Below, in pieces: positions 1 through 8,381 of a stretch of 64,000 nt of DNA (positions within the stretch are counted from its first letter, which is position 1; each line of letters begins with the position of its first letter). Below the pieces are notes generated by a model, which was not told where the DNA came from, did not search any database, and saw only the letters and a list, made by a program, of their open reading frames with translations. Position numbers and translations under genes: made by a program. This DNA comes from Scleromatobacter sp039920745 (lineage in GTDB: Bacteria > Pseudomonadota > Gammaproteobacteria > Burkholderiales > Burkholderiaceae_C): assembly GCA_039920745.1 (NCBI GenBank), contig JBDSDD010000081.1, positions 1-64,000 of the forward strand, in the 5' to 3' direction.

Positions 1-151
1 GATTCGGCGCGAGACGCTTGAAGCCATGTCGTGCAAGGAGGCGGCACAGTTCATTGGTACGAGCCTGATCACGCTTACGCCGGAATTGAAGGAGATCTTC
101 AAGGACTACTTCTGGACGGATGGTGGACACACCCCGCCGAAGCTGGCCTAG
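1..151 (+). CDS. 3' end of an unidentified protein (partial)
   Basis: The frame is open from base 2 to a TAG at 149-151 and encodes about 49 residues, including the segments EAMSCKEAAQFIG and ELKEIFKDYFWTD. The start lies outside the window. The codons look like a real C-terminus (mixed charged/hydrophobic helix, then a short Pro-rich tail), but I do not recognise the family. No membrane segment or catalytic motif is visible. It reads away from the long non-coding stretch that follows, so no operon partner can be given. Confidence 0.45.
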   Translation, partial: IRRETLEAMSCKEAAQFIGTSLITLTPELKEIFKDYFWTDGGHTPPKLA

Positions 152-491
152 TTTGTCAATGTCCGCTTTGAGGCGCTGAATTCAGCGAACCGAAGGACCG
201 TTGTGGGTCGACAGCCGCTGTTGAAATCCCGGTCTTCCCGCCAGATTCGCAGTCTGCGCTGGTTGTAGCCCAACCAGCAGCCGCACCCGCAGCCGCCGCA
301 GGCGCTGCGTCATCGTCCATCGCGACATGGTCGCCAGCGCGTGACGAAGAACTTCGCGTCCACCGACTCCGCGCGCCAAGCCGCCCCGCCGCGGGCATCG
401 ACGCGGCCTCGATGGCCCGTCGATGCCAAACACCCTTTAAAGCACTCACGCATTTTCCCCCGAGAATGTTGTCTGCCGGCAAGCCATGCGC

Positions 492-588
492 GGCACGGCG
501 AGGAGGGGCACTCTTCGCAGCGAGGTATCAGGAGGAGGCCGAAGGCCGGGGGACACGAGCGGAGAAGAGTGCCCCTCCTCGCCGTGCC
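492..588. repeat. large inverted repeat, 25-bp perfect arms
   Basis: Arm 1 (492-516) and arm 2 (564-588) are exact reverse complements, with a 47-bp loop. The arm contains GGCGAGGAGGGGCACTCTT. The loop holds a smaller GGCC-GAA-GGCC hairpin. As RNA or cruciform this would be very stable. It has no T-run and sits some 250 bp past the nearest stop codon, so it is not an ordinary terminator. It could be a small non-autonomous mobile element or a repeat family member; copy number in the genome would decide. Confidence 0.75.
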
Positions 589-601
589 TCCGTGCGAGAC
601 G

Positions 602-671
602 CCTCCAAGCCTCCAAGCCAATAAGCCAATAAGCCAACAAGCCAACAAGCCAACAACCCAACGAAGCCAAC
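602..671. repeat. 8-bp tandem repeat array
   Basis: A period-8 array starts with two CCTCCAAG units, continues as CCAATAAG twice and CCAACAAG twice, then decays through CCAACAAC and CCAACGAA. The units change in blocks of neighbours, a pattern expected of stepwise local duplication. It lies between the inverted repeat and the chitinase terminator. An 8-bp unit is a candidate for length variation between strains. Confidence 0.7.
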
Positions 672-673
672 GA

Positions 674-705
674 AAAAGGGCCAAGCCGATTCCGGCATGG
701 CCCTT
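674..705 (-). terminator. rho-independent terminator of the chitinase gene
   Basis: On the minus strand AAGGGCCA (705-698) pairs with TGGCCCTT (683-676) across a 14-nt loop and is followed directly by a run of T. It lies 46 bp past the stop codon of the GH18 chitinase. Confidence 0.8.
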
Positions 706-750
706 CTTGTTCAAGCAGGCGCCCACAAACCGCGCCGCCAGATCAACCCA

Positions 751-2259
751 TCACAACCCGAGATCCGTCGCGAACCGGTTCGTGAAGCCCCACGTGCCGG
801 CTTGCCCATAGCTGTTGCACGTCGCCGACGCGCTGCCCAGCCCGCAGTCGATGTCGCGATCCAGCGACCAGAAGTGGATGCCCGCGATCCCGTTGGACTT
901 GGCCCAGGCCGACAGCGTGTCCACGTTGGCGATCGTGAAGATCTCGTCGGTGGCGTCGTTGCCGCCGATCATCGGCGTGATCTCGATCTGGCCGTACGGC
1001 ACGCCCCAGTAGTTGTGCAGGTTCACCGCTGAGTTGATCGCCGACTGCGCCATGTCGCACTTGCCGCTGCTGCCCAGCGTGCAGTTGCTGGCGATCGCGC
1101 TGCCGTAGTCCATGGCCATCAGGTTGATGTAGTAGCCGGTCAGGCCCGAGGACTTGATCGCGTTCATCACGTTGACGCCGATGCCACCCAGGCTTTGCGG
1201 CGAGTTGCCGCCCAGCGTGGCCAGCGTGAAGCTGAAGCGCAGGCTCGGGTGATTGGCCTTGGCCACCTTCACGCGCGCGATCAAGGCGTTGATCACGTCG
1301 GTGGACTGGCCGCCTTCGATGTCGAAGTCGATGCCTTGCAGGCTGGCCGAGTTGTAGCGCTGGATGAAGGATTCGAAACCGCTGTCGCTTGCGCAGGTGA
1401 ACACGCCGTTGGCGCCGCCCGTGGAAATGATGTACTTCTTGCCCGCGCCCACCCATTGCGACACGTTCTGCGCGACCAGTGCCGCGGGCGTCACGCCGGC
1501 CCAGTTCTCGGAGCCGCACTCGCCGGAAGCGAAGGCCCAGGTCATCGACTTCTGCTTGGCGGGCATCACGTTGAGCACCGGCGACCGCGCGCCCGTGACG
1601 GACGTCGAGATCTGGTCGACGTTCCAGTCCATGTTGATCGTGACGTCCTTGTACGACCCGAACACGAAGCTGGAAGGCGGGGGCGAGCCCGGCGGGGGCG
1701 ACGGCGGCGGATTCGTCGGCGGGGGCGACGGCGGCGTGGGCGTCGTGCTGCAGTTCGTGGTGATCGTCCAGGGCTGGCCGGTACCGGTGGCGCCGTTGTG
1801 CGTGGCGGGGTCGTCGCCTTGCGTCCACCAGTTGGCCTTGTAAGTCTTGCCGGCTTCGGAGACGACGGCGCCGGCGCTGTACGCGGTGCCCGAGTTCCAT
1901 GCGGCACACGACGAGGGCGGCGGCGGGGTGGTCGGCGGCGGCGGCGGGTTCGTCGGGGGAGGCGGAGGCGGCACGGGGGTGGTCGTGCAACTGGCGGTCA
2001 CCGTCCAGGGCTGGCCGGTGCCGGTGGCGCCGTTGCTGTTCGCCGGGTCGTTGCCCTGCGTCCACCAGTTGGCCTTGTAGGTCTTGCCGGCTTCGGTCAC
2101 GGTGTCGCCGGCGACGTACGCCGTCGACGAGTTCCAGGCCTGGCAGGCGGCGGCGTGCGCGCCGGCGGACATCAGGCTCGTGGCGGCCACGGCGGCCGAC
2201 AGCAGGGCCAGGCGTTCGAGGCGCTTGCGCCTCTCGGTCGGGGTCAGGGCAGGGGACAT
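751..2259 (-). CDS. secreted GH18 chitinase with two CBM5/12 domains
   Basis: Predicted 502-aa secreted endo-chitinase. The start is the ATG at 2259 because AAGGAGAG lies 7 nt upstream; a longer frame to 2379 has no such site. Order: signal peptide (about 1-37, AGAHAAA), chitin-binding domain 39-91, Pro-rich linker, second chitin-binding domain 118-170, Pro/Ser linker, GH18 barrel about 198-502. Both binding modules carry AGKTYKANWWTQG, typical of CBM5/12. The GH18 motif reads QGIDFDIE: the proton-donor Glu315 and Asp311/Asp313 are present, but the usual first Asp is Gln. The family hydrolyses beta-1,4-GlcNAc polymers outside the cell. It is monocistronic, with its own terminator and a long upstream region carrying repeats. 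Confidence 0.95.
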   Translation of the reverse strand: MSPALTPTERRKRLERLALLSAAVAATSLMSAGAHAAACQAWNSSTAYVAGDTVTEAGKTYKANWWTQGNDPANSNGATGTGQPWTVTASCTTTPVPPPPPPTNPPPPPTTPPPPSSCAAWNSGTAYSAGAVVSEAGKTYKANWWTQGDDPATHNGATGTGQPWTITTNCSTTPTPPSPPPTNPPPSPPPGSPPPSSFVFGSYKDVTINMDWNVDQISTSVTGARSPVLNVMPAKQKSMTWAFASGECGSENWAGVTPAALVAQNVSQWVGAGKKYIISTGGANGVFTCASDSGFESFIQRYNSASLQGIDFDIEGGQSTDVINALIARVKVAKANHPSLRFSFTLATLGGNSPQSLGGIGVNVMNAIKSSGLTGYYINLMAMDYGSAIASNCTLGSSGKCDMAQSAINSAVNLHNYWGVPYGQIEITPMIGGNDATDEIFTIANVDTLSAWAKSNGIAGIHFWSLDRDIDCGLGSASATCNSYGQAGTWGFTNRFATDLGL

Positions 2260-2350
2260 TTCGGGCTCTCCTTGTTGGGGGCCGGCGCACGCGAAGGAGG
2301 CCGGTGGGCGCAAGTCTCGGCGCTGCCGTCGATGTCGTTGGTTAGGTAAA

Positions 2351-2367
2351 ACCAGTACAGAACCAGT
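2351..2367. promoter_or_regulatory. direct repeat upstream of the chitinase
   Basis: Two ACCAGT elements (2351-2356 and 2362-2367) lie 11 bp apart, one helical turn, about 95-110 bp upstream of the chitinase ATG. Read on the chitinase strand they are ACTGGT, which resembles half-sites bound by GntR-family chitin/GlcNAc regulators such as DasR, although here they are direct rather than inverted. Operator function is an inference. Confidence 0.4.
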
Positions 2368-2510
2368 AACTGAATTCACATTCCTTCAAGGGATGTAATA
2401 AAGTCCGAACAAGACGCCGTTTCCAACGAATTAGGGGGATGTTGACGGGATATGACACGTCATCAAGCCGCCGGAAGACAGCAAATCCAAAGAATCACGC
2501 TGCGCAGTAC

Positions 2511-2528
2511 CACATTGGAACCAATGTG
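2511..2528. promoter_or_regulatory. 18-bp palindrome CACATTGG-AA-CCAATGTG
   Basis: Perfect 8-bp arms with a 2-bp centre, placed between the divergent chitinase and helicase genes. The symmetry and size fit a dimeric repressor operator. The binding protein is unknown and no regulator gene is adjacent. Confidence 0.45.
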
Positions 2529-2566
2529 CTTGATCAGCTGCTAGATACCTGATTCAGGGGATGGTG

Positions 2567-2578
2567 GAAAGCGCTTTC
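2567..2578. promoter_or_regulatory. LacI-type palindrome GAAAGCGCTTTC
   Basis: A perfect 12-bp palindrome with a central CG, the hallmark of LacI/GalR-family operators. It lies 46 bp upstream of the helicase start and about 310 bp upstream of the chitinase start. A related GAAGCGCTTC occurs at 15604-15613 upstream of agaR1. No LacI-family gene is in the window. Confidence 0.4.
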
Positions 2579-2624
2579 GTGGTGGATCGCCCGAACGCCC
2601 CAGGCGTGGGAAAATCAAGGCTGG

Positions 2625-4961
2625 ATGACGTACACCGTTGCCGTGCGCACCCTCTGCGAGTTCACGGCCAAGCTCGGCGATCTCGACTTGCGCTTCACGC
2701 CCTCGGCCACCGCGCTCGAAGGCATGGCGGGCCACGCCCTGGTCGCCGCGCGCCGGGGCGAGGCCTACGAGTGCGAGGTCTGGCTCAAAGGCGAGTATCG
2801 CGACCTGTCGGTGCGCGGGCGGGCCGACGGCTTCGACCCCGAGGCCGGCCGCCTCGACGAGGTCAAGACCTACCGCGGCGACCTGCATGCGATGCCGCAG
2901 AACCGGCGCTCGCTGCACTGGGCCCAGGCCAAGTGCTATGGCGCGCTGCTGTGCGCCGAGCGCGGGCTCGACAAGCTGAAGGTGGCGCTCGTCTACTTCG
3001 ACGTCACATCGCAGGACGAGACGATGCTGGTCGAATCGTTCACGGCCGCCGAGCTGCGCGCTTTCCTCGAGCTGCAATGCGAGCGCTTTCTGGCCTGGGC
3101 CGCGCAGGAGAGCGCGCACCGCGTCGCGCGCGACGCGGCGCTGGCCACGCTGGCGTTCCCGTACGCCGAATTCCGCACCGGACAGCGCCAACTGGCGGAG
3201 AGCGTCTACAAGGCCGCGATCTCGGGCCGCACGCTGCTGGCGCAGGCGCCCACGGGCATCGGCAAGACGGTGGGCACGCTCTATCCGCAGTTGAAGGCGA
3301 TGCCTGGCCAGAAGCTGGACAAGCTGTACTTCCTGGCGGCCAAGACGCCCGGCCGCGCGCTGGCGCTCGAGGCCTTGCGGACGATCTCGGCGCCGCATCG
3401 CACCGAGCCCGGGACGGCCGACGCGCTCTATGCCGGCGCCGTCATCGATGCCGTCGCGAGCGCGCCGCAGCGCACGCCGCTTCGTGTGATCGAGCTGGTC
3501 GCGCGCGACAAGGCCTGCGAGCACCCGACCAAGGCCTGCCACGGCGACTCGTGCCCGCTCGCCAAGGGCTTCTACGATCGCCTGCCCGCAGCGCGCCAGG
3601 CCGCGGTCGGCGTGACGCCCGGCAGCGCGCCGCGCCTGGACCGCGGCGGACTGCGCGCCATCGCGCTGGCGCACGAGGTCTGCCCGTACTACCTGGCGCA
3701 GGAGCTGGTGCGCTGGGCCGACGTGGTGGTCGGCGACTACAACTACTACTTCGACCTCGGCGGCATGCTGCACGGCCTGGCGCATGCCAACGACTGGCGC
3801 GTGGGCGTGCTGGTGGACGAGGCGCACAACCTGGTGCCGCGAGCCCGCGAGATGTACTCTGCCACCTTGTCGCGCGCCGCGTTCGACGGCGTGCGCCCGC
3901 GCGCCCCCGCCACGGTCGCGCCCGCGCTGCGACGTCTCGCGCGCACGTGGAACGAAGTCACCGGCCGCCAGCTCGAGCCTTACGCGGTCTACGACGACCT
4001 GCCGCAAGGCCTGGTCACCGCGCTGCAGAACGTCAACTCGGCCATCGGCGACCACTCGGCCGCGCATCCCGAGGACATGCCGCCCGAGCTGCTGGCGTTC
4101 TACTTCGACACGCTGCATTTCACGCGACTGGCCGAGTCCTTCGGCACGCACTCGCTGTTCGACCTGACCATCGCCGACGACGCGCAGCGCGACGTCACGC
4201 TGTGCCTGCGCAACCTGGTGCCGGCCTCGTTCCTGAAACCGCGCTTCCTGTCGGCACGCACCACCACGTTGTTCTCGGCGACGTTGACGCCCATGAACTT
4301 CCACGCCGACCTGCTGGGCCTGCCGCCGGACGTCGCGTGGGTGGACGTCGAATCGCCGTTCGACGCGTCGCAACTGCGCGTGCAGGTGGCGCCGCTGTCG
4401 ACGCGCTTCGCGCACCGGCCCGCGTCGCTGGCGCCGATCGTCGAGCTGATGGCCGGTCAGCACGCGCAGGCGCCGGGCAACTACCTGGCGTTCTTCAGCA
4501 GCTTCGACTACCTGCAGCAGGTCGCCGAGCTGTTCCGGGCGCTGCACCCCGAGGTGCCGGTGTGGGAGCAGGCACGCCAGATGTCCGAGGGCGCGCGCAA
4601 CGACTTCCTCGCACGCTTCCAGGCCGGCGGCCACGGCATCGGCTTCGCCGTTCTGGGCGGCGCGTTCGCCGAAGCCGTCGACCTGCCGGGCCGGCGCCTG
4701 ATCGGCGCGTTCATCGCCACACTGGGCCTGCCGCAGGTCAACCCGGTCAACGAGCAGATGAAGGCCCGGCTGGAGACCTTGTTTGGCGCGGGCCACGACT
4801 ACACCTACTTGTTTCCCGGCTTGCAGAAGGTGGTGCAGGCGGCCGGCCGCGTGATCCGCACGACGTCGGACGAAGGCGTGGTGTTCCTGATCGACGACCG
4901 CTTTCGCCGCGCCGACGTGCGCAGGCTGTTGCCCGCATGGTGGCATGTCGAAATCGCGTAA
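2625..4961 (+). CDS. ATP-dependent DNA helicase, DinG/XPD-like, with N-terminal nuclease-like domain
   Basis: 778-aa superfamily 2 helicase of the Rad3/XPD/DinG group, expected to unwind DNA 5'-3' in repair. The N-terminus has a PD-(D/E)XK-like pattern (Asp68, Glu79-x-Lys81 in GRADGF...LDEVK), as in Cas4/AddB-type nucleases. Walker A is QAPTGIGKT (207-215), followed by the box VDEAHN. Between them four Cys (CEHPTKAC, DSCPL, EVCPYY) fit an iron-sulfur cluster. C-terminal helicase motifs include QAAGRVIRT. The ATG follows AAGG. It stands alone on the + strand. No SOS box is visible upstream; the GAAAGCGCTTTC palindrome is the only clear site. Confidence 0.88.
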   Translation: MTYTVAVRTLCEFTAKLGDLDLRFTPSATALEGMAGHALVAARRGEAYECEVWLKGEYRDLSVRGRADGFDPEAGRLDEVKTYRGDLHAMPQNRRSLHWAQAKCYGALLCAERGLDKLKVALVYFDVTSQDETMLVESFTAAELRAFLELQCERFLAWAAQESAHRVARDAALATLAFPYAEFRTGQRQLAESVYKAAISGRTLLAQAPTGIGKTVGTLYPQLKAMPGQKLDKLYFLAAKTPGRALALEALRTISAPHRTEPGTADALYAGAVIDAVASAPQRTPLRVIELVARDKACEHPTKACHGDSCPLAKGFYDRLPAARQAAVGVTPGSAPRLDRGGLRAIALAHEVCPYYLAQELVRWADVVVGDYNYYFDLGGMLHGLAHANDWRVGVLVDEAHNLVPRAREMYSATLSRAAFDGVRPRAPATVAPALRRLARTWNEVTGRQLEPYAVYDDLPQGLVTALQNVNSAIGDHSAAHPEDMPPELLAFYFDTLHFTRLAESFGTHSLFDLTIADDAQRDVTLCLRNLVPASFLKPRFLSARTTTLFSATLTPMNFHADLLGLPPDVAWVDVESPFDASQLRVQVAPLSTRFAHRPASLAPIVELMAGQHAQAPGNYLAFFSSFDYLQQVAELFRALHPEVPVWEQARQMSEGARNDFLARFQAGGHGIGFAVLGGAFAEAVDLPGRRLIGAFIATLGLPQVNPVNEQMKARLETLFGAGHDYTYLFPGLQKVVQAAGRVIRTTSDEGVVFLIDDRFRRADVRRLLPAWWHVEIA

Positions 4962-5018
4962 TCACGCAGGTTCAAACCCGGGCGCATCGTGCAAACTCCC
5001 CCGAGCTACGGGAACCTC

Positions 5019-5375
5019 ATGCGAACGTCTGCGCCGAACTACATCGCCACCGAACAACTGATCTGGCTGCAGCAGGACGGCACGCAGGCGCGCATCGTCG
5101 CCCGCGTCGGGCTGCCTTACCCCGCCGACGACGGCACCTGGGCCTGTGCGGCCGAACTGCAGGGCGTCGATCCGCGCTACCCGGACGTCTGCGGCGCGTC
5201 GTCGATGCAGGCGCTCAATCTCGCCACCGCGCTCATCGCCACGCGCCTGGGCCACCTGCTCGAACGCGGCGAGCGCCTGGTCGACGCCGAGGACACCACC
5301 TGCGCCTGGGACGAGGAGATGCTGCACTCCATCTTCGGCCTGCACGGCCTGCGTTCGCCGGAGCGCGTGCGATGA
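5019..5375 (+). CDS. small conserved hypothetical protein (DUF6968-like)
   Basis: 118 aa from the ATG at 5019; an in-frame GTG at 4989 would add 10 residues. The sequence is soluble, with a central beta-rich half (ATEQLIWLQQDG, CAAELQGVDPRYPDVCG) and an Ala/Leu helix (SSMQALNLATALIATRL). It resembles small DUF6968-type proteins by layout only; no function can be assigned. The stop overlaps the start of the next gene (ATGA at 5372-5375), so the two are probably translationally coupled. Confidence 0.7.
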   Translation: MRTSAPNYIATEQLIWLQQDGTQARIVARVGLPYPADDGTWACAAELQGVDPRYPDVCGASSMQALNLATALIATRLGHLLERGERLVDAEDTTCAWDEEMLHSIFGLHGLRSPERVR

Positions 5376-6289
5376 GGCAGTTCGACGCCATCGCCACGGC
5401 GCGGGCGCTGGCGTTCCCGGCGCTGATCGCGGCGCTGGAGCGCATGTTCGTCTCGGGCTGCGAGGTGCCCGCGCGTCACGTGCACGCGGTCGGCGACACG
5501 CTCACTGCGCTGCTGATGCCCGCCTGGCAGCCGGGCCGCTACTTCGGCCTGAAGGTGGTCAACGTCGCGCCCGGCAACGCCGCGCTGGGCCTGCCCGGCC
5601 TGTTCGCCACCTACCAACTGTTCGATGCCCGCACCGGCGCGCCGCTGGCGCTGATCGACGGCGGCGAGCTCACCGCGCGCCGCACCGCCGCCGCGTCTGC
5701 GCTGGCCGCGTCGCGCCTCGCGCGGGCCGACGCTCGCCGCCAGCTGATCGTCGGCGCCGGCCGCGTCGGCGGCCTGCTGGCCTCGGCCTGCCGTGCGGTG
5801 CGGCCGATCGACGACGTGATGGTGTGGAGCCGCAGCCCGGACGCCGCGCTGCGCCTGGTCTTGCGGCTGGCCGCCGAGGGCTTTCCGGCCCGCGTGGTAA
5901 CCGACCTGGCCAGTGCCACGGCCACCGCCGACATCGTCAGTTGCGCGACGCTTGCGGCCGAGCCCCTGATCCAGGGTGCGTGGCTGGCCCCCGGCAGCCA
6001 CCTCGACCTGATCGGCGGCTTCACGCCTGCGATGCGCGAGGCCGACGACGCGTGCTTTGCGGGCGCCGACGTCTGGATCGACACCGCCGAGGCGCTCGCC
6101 AAGGCCGGCGACCTGCTGCATCCGATCGCCTCGGGCACGCTGCGTCGCGAGGACGTGCGCGGGACGTTGGCCGACCTCTGCGCCAGCCCGCCGCCGCGGC
6201 GCGACCCCGCGGCCCGCACCGTCTTCAAGTCGGTGGGCACCGCGCTGGAAGACCTGGCGACGGCGATCCTGGTCTACGCAGGGGCCTGA
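5372..6289 (+). CDS. ornithine cyclodeaminase / mu-crystallin family protein
   Basis: 305 aa. Family members are NAD(P)-dependent enzymes such as ornithine or lysine cyclodeaminase, alanine dehydrogenase and delta-1-pyrroline/ketimine reductase. Signatures seen: GLKVVNV (Lys61), the TARRTAAASALA block near 101, and the nucleotide-binding glycines VGAGRVGG (127-134). It starts inside the stop codon of the preceding gene. The substrate cannot be told from sequence; a reductase of cyclic imino acids (proline or pipecolate breakdown) is the commonest role in this order. Confidence 0.85.
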   Translation: MRQFDAIATARALAFPALIAALERMFVSGCEVPARHVHAVGDTLTALLMPAWQPGRYFGLKVVNVAPGNAALGLPGLFATYQLFDARTGAPLALIDGGELTARRTAAASALAASRLARADARRQLIVGAGRVGGLLASACRAVRPIDDVMVWSRSPDAALRLVLRLAAEGFPARVVTDLASATATADIVSCATLAAEPLIQGAWLAPGSHLDLIGGFTPAMREADDACFAGADVWIDTAEALAKAGDLLHPIASGTLRREDVRGTLADLCASPPPRRDPAARTVFKSVGTALEDLATAILVYAGA

Positions 6290-6383
6290 GCGCCGCGCCG
6301 GTGAGCGGCGTTTGCCGGACGCCGCACAATCAGCGCTCGCGGGCGCGGACTCCTGCCGCGCCGCACGCCTGGAAGGACGCTGG

Positions 6384-7595
6384 ATGACGAAGTCGCTGAC
6401 GACCCTGCTGTTGCTGCTGGCCCCGCTGGCCGCCGTGGCCGCGCCTGCTGACAAGGCCTATCGCACCGCTGGCGATTGCGATGGCTTTCCCGCCGTCGCG
6501 CTGACCACGGCCCCGGGGTTGTGCGTCGGCGTGGTGGCCGAAGGCCTGGGCCACGCGCGCGGCGTCGCCGTGATCGATAGCGACGTCTTTGTCGTCGACA
6601 TGGTCGCGTGGGAGAGCAAGAAGGGTCGGTTGCTCAAGCTGTCCAACGGCGGCCGCCACACGCCCGACGTCGTGCTGCACGACCTCAACCAGCCCAACGC
6701 GGTGGTGCGCGGCCCGGGCCGCACGCTGTACGTCGGCATCACCGGGCAGGTGCTGCAGATCGATCCTTACGCGACGGATCCCGCCGGCAGCACGCGGGTG
6801 ATCGTCGACGGCCTGCCTACCACCGGCCGCCATCCGGTGCCCAGCCTGGCGGTGGGCGCCGACGGCGCGCTGTTCGTCAACGTCGGGTCCGCCACCGACA
6901 ACTGCCACCCGGCCGGTGGCCGCCTGCCCGACCCGAAGGCCGTGTGCCCCGAGACGCAGGAAAGCCCACCGCGCGGATCGGTGCTGCGCTTTCCCGCGCG
7001 CGCCACCGCGTGGCACGCGGGCGAGCAGGCGCCTTACGCGCGCGGGCTGCGCAACAGCATGGCGATGGCCGTGCTGCCCGACGGCAAGCTGGCGGTCGCG
7101 GTCAACTCGCGCGACGGCATCAACCACGCCGATGCGTCGCTGTCCGACGCGGCGCTGCCCCACGACCTGCTCACCGTGCTGCAACCCGGCGGCGACTACG
7201 GCTGGCCCTATTGCTATGACCAGCGCGTGCCGGCACCCGAGTACCCGGGCTTCGATTGCGCCAGCAAGCTGCCGCCCGACTTGTTGCTGCCGGCGCACGC
7301 CGCGCCGCTGGGCATGCTGGTCTACCGCGGCGCCAAGCTGCCTGGCCTCGCAGGCAAGCTGGTCATCGGCTACCACGGCTACCGGGCGACAGGCCACCGC
7401 CTCGTCGCCGTCGCGCTCGACAAGGACGCGCGTCCCGCGGGCGCGCCCACCGATCTGGTCACCGACTGGGAGCAGCGCGAGGGCAGCCATCCGCAGGGCT
7501 CGCCGGTGGGGCTCGTCGAGATGGCCGACGGCAGCGTGCTGGTCACCGAGGACCACAGCGGCACGCTGCTGCGGCTGTCGCGCAAGAAGCCCTGA
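6384..7595 (+). CDS. secreted PQQ-dependent sugar dehydrogenase-like beta-propeller
   Basis: 403 aa with a signal peptide (about 1-20, ending AAVAA). The start follows GGAAGGA. The rest is a glucose/sorbosone-dehydrogenase-type propeller: GLGHARGVAV, ITGQVLQIDP, YARGLRNSMAMAVLPDG and PGGDYGWPYCY match conserved blade segments of soluble aldose dehydrogenases. These periplasmic enzymes oxidise sugars with PQQ. PQQ use is inferred from the family; I cannot confirm all cofactor residues. It ends 3 bp from the convergent SDR gene. Confidence 0.8.
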   Translation: MTKSLTTLLLLLAPLAAVAAPADKAYRTAGDCDGFPAVALTTAPGLCVGVVAEGLGHARGVAVIDSDVFVVDMVAWESKKGRLLKLSNGGRHTPDVVLHDLNQPNAVVRGPGRTLYVGITGQVLQIDPYATDPAGSTRVIVDGLPTTGRHPVPSLAVGADGALFVNVGSATDNCHPAGGRLPDPKAVCPETQESPPRGSVLRFPARATAWHAGEQAPYARGLRNSMAMAVLPDGKLAVAVNSRDGINHADASLSDAALPHDLLTVLQPGGDYGWPYCYDQRVPAPEYPGFDCASKLPPDLLLPAHAAPLGMLVYRGAKLPGLAGKLVIGYHGYRATGHRLVAVALDKDARPAGAPTDLVTDWEQREGSHPQGSPVGLVEMADGSVLVTEDHSGTLLRLSRKKP

Positions 7596-7598
7596 GCG

Positions 7599-8381
7599 TC
7601 AACCGCCGCGCGCGAACTCCGGGTAGTCCGTCATCGCGCCGTCCACCAGCACGGTGCTGCCCGTCATGTAGCTCGCCGCGTCGGAGCACAGCACGACGGC
7701 CATGTTGGCGACTTCGCTGGTCTGGCCCATGCGGCCCAGCGGGATCTTGGTGAGCAGGTCGGCGGACGCCGCCGGATCGGACCACACGGACTGGTTGATC
7801 GGCGTCTGGATCGCGCCGGGCGCGAGCGCCAGCACGCGCACGCCGTGCGGCGCGGCCTCCTGGGCCAGCGTCTTGGTCAGCATGCCGAGCGCGGCCTTGC
7901 TCGACGTGTAGGCGCTGTAGCCGGACCAAGCGATCACCTCGTGCACCGAGCTGATGTTGAGGATCACGCCGCGGCCTTGCGGGAGCATGCGTGCGAGCGC
8001 GTGACGCGCGCAGTCGAACGCGCCGAACAGGTTGACCTCGATGACGCGGCGCCAGTCGCTCATCTTGGCGTCCTGCGCCAGCGCACGCACGCCGTCGATG
8101 CCGGCGCAATTGACGAGGATGTCGATGCCGCCCCATTGCGCGTCCAGCGTCGCGAACATCGCGTCGACATCGGCCTCGTTCGACACGTCGGCATGCAGCG
8201 CGAGTGCGCGCCGGCCCTTGGCGACCAGTTGCCCGACGACGGCGTCGGCGGCTTCGGGGTGCGTCACGTAGTTGACGACGACGTCCGCGCCGGCGTCGCC
8301 GAGAGCCAGCGCAATGGCCTGGCCGATGCCGGAGTTGGCGCCGGTGACGAGCGCGCGCCTGCCTGCGAGCGTGATGTTCAT
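7599..8381 (-). CDS. short-chain dehydrogenase/reductase (glucose 1-dehydrogenase-like)
   Basis: 260-aa classical SDR: cofactor motif TGANSGIGQA near residue 14, NCAGI in place of NNAGI, catalytic Ser in SSVHE and YSAYTSSK (Tyr/Lys pair). It ends with the usual FVDGG-like region altered to VLVDGAMTDYPEF. Last gene of a three-gene operon; its ATG overlaps the stop of the GH144 gene (ATGA). Expected to oxidise or reduce a sugar or polyol, plausibly a product of the upstream glycosidases. The exact substrate is unknown. Confidence 0.88.
   Translation of the reverse strand: MNITLAGRRALVTGANSGIGQAIALALGDAGADVVVNYVTHPEAADAVVGQLVAKGRRALALHADVSNEADVDAMFATLDAQWGGIDILVNCAGIDGVRALAQDAKMSDWRRVIEVNLFGAFDCARHALARMLPQGRGVILNISSVHEVIAWSGYSAYTSSKAALGMLTKTLAQEAAPHGVRVLALAPGAIQTPINQSVWSDPAASADLLTKIPLGRMGQTSEVANMAVVLCSDAASYMTGSTVLVDGAMTDYPEFARGG

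Larger units (their letters stand above)
152..750. other. about 600 bp without a convincing gene
   Basis: No open frame here has a ribosome binding site or recognisable protein. The stretch instead carries a large inverted repeat (492-588), an 8-bp tandem array (602-671) and the terminator of the chitinase gene (674-705). The first part (152-350) looks like decayed intergenic sequence. Overlapping short frames in several phases are what very GC-rich DNA produces by chance. Confidence 0.6.

Noticed and set aside
1680..2000. Short GC-rich repeats that look array-like
   Set aside because: They encode the Pro-rich linkers and the duplicated chitin-binding domain of the chitinase; not a CRISPR.
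2541..4946. 801-codon minus-strand frame opposite the helicase
   Set aside because: Same shadow effect; low-complexity Arg/Ala/Gln/Val product and no ribosome binding site.
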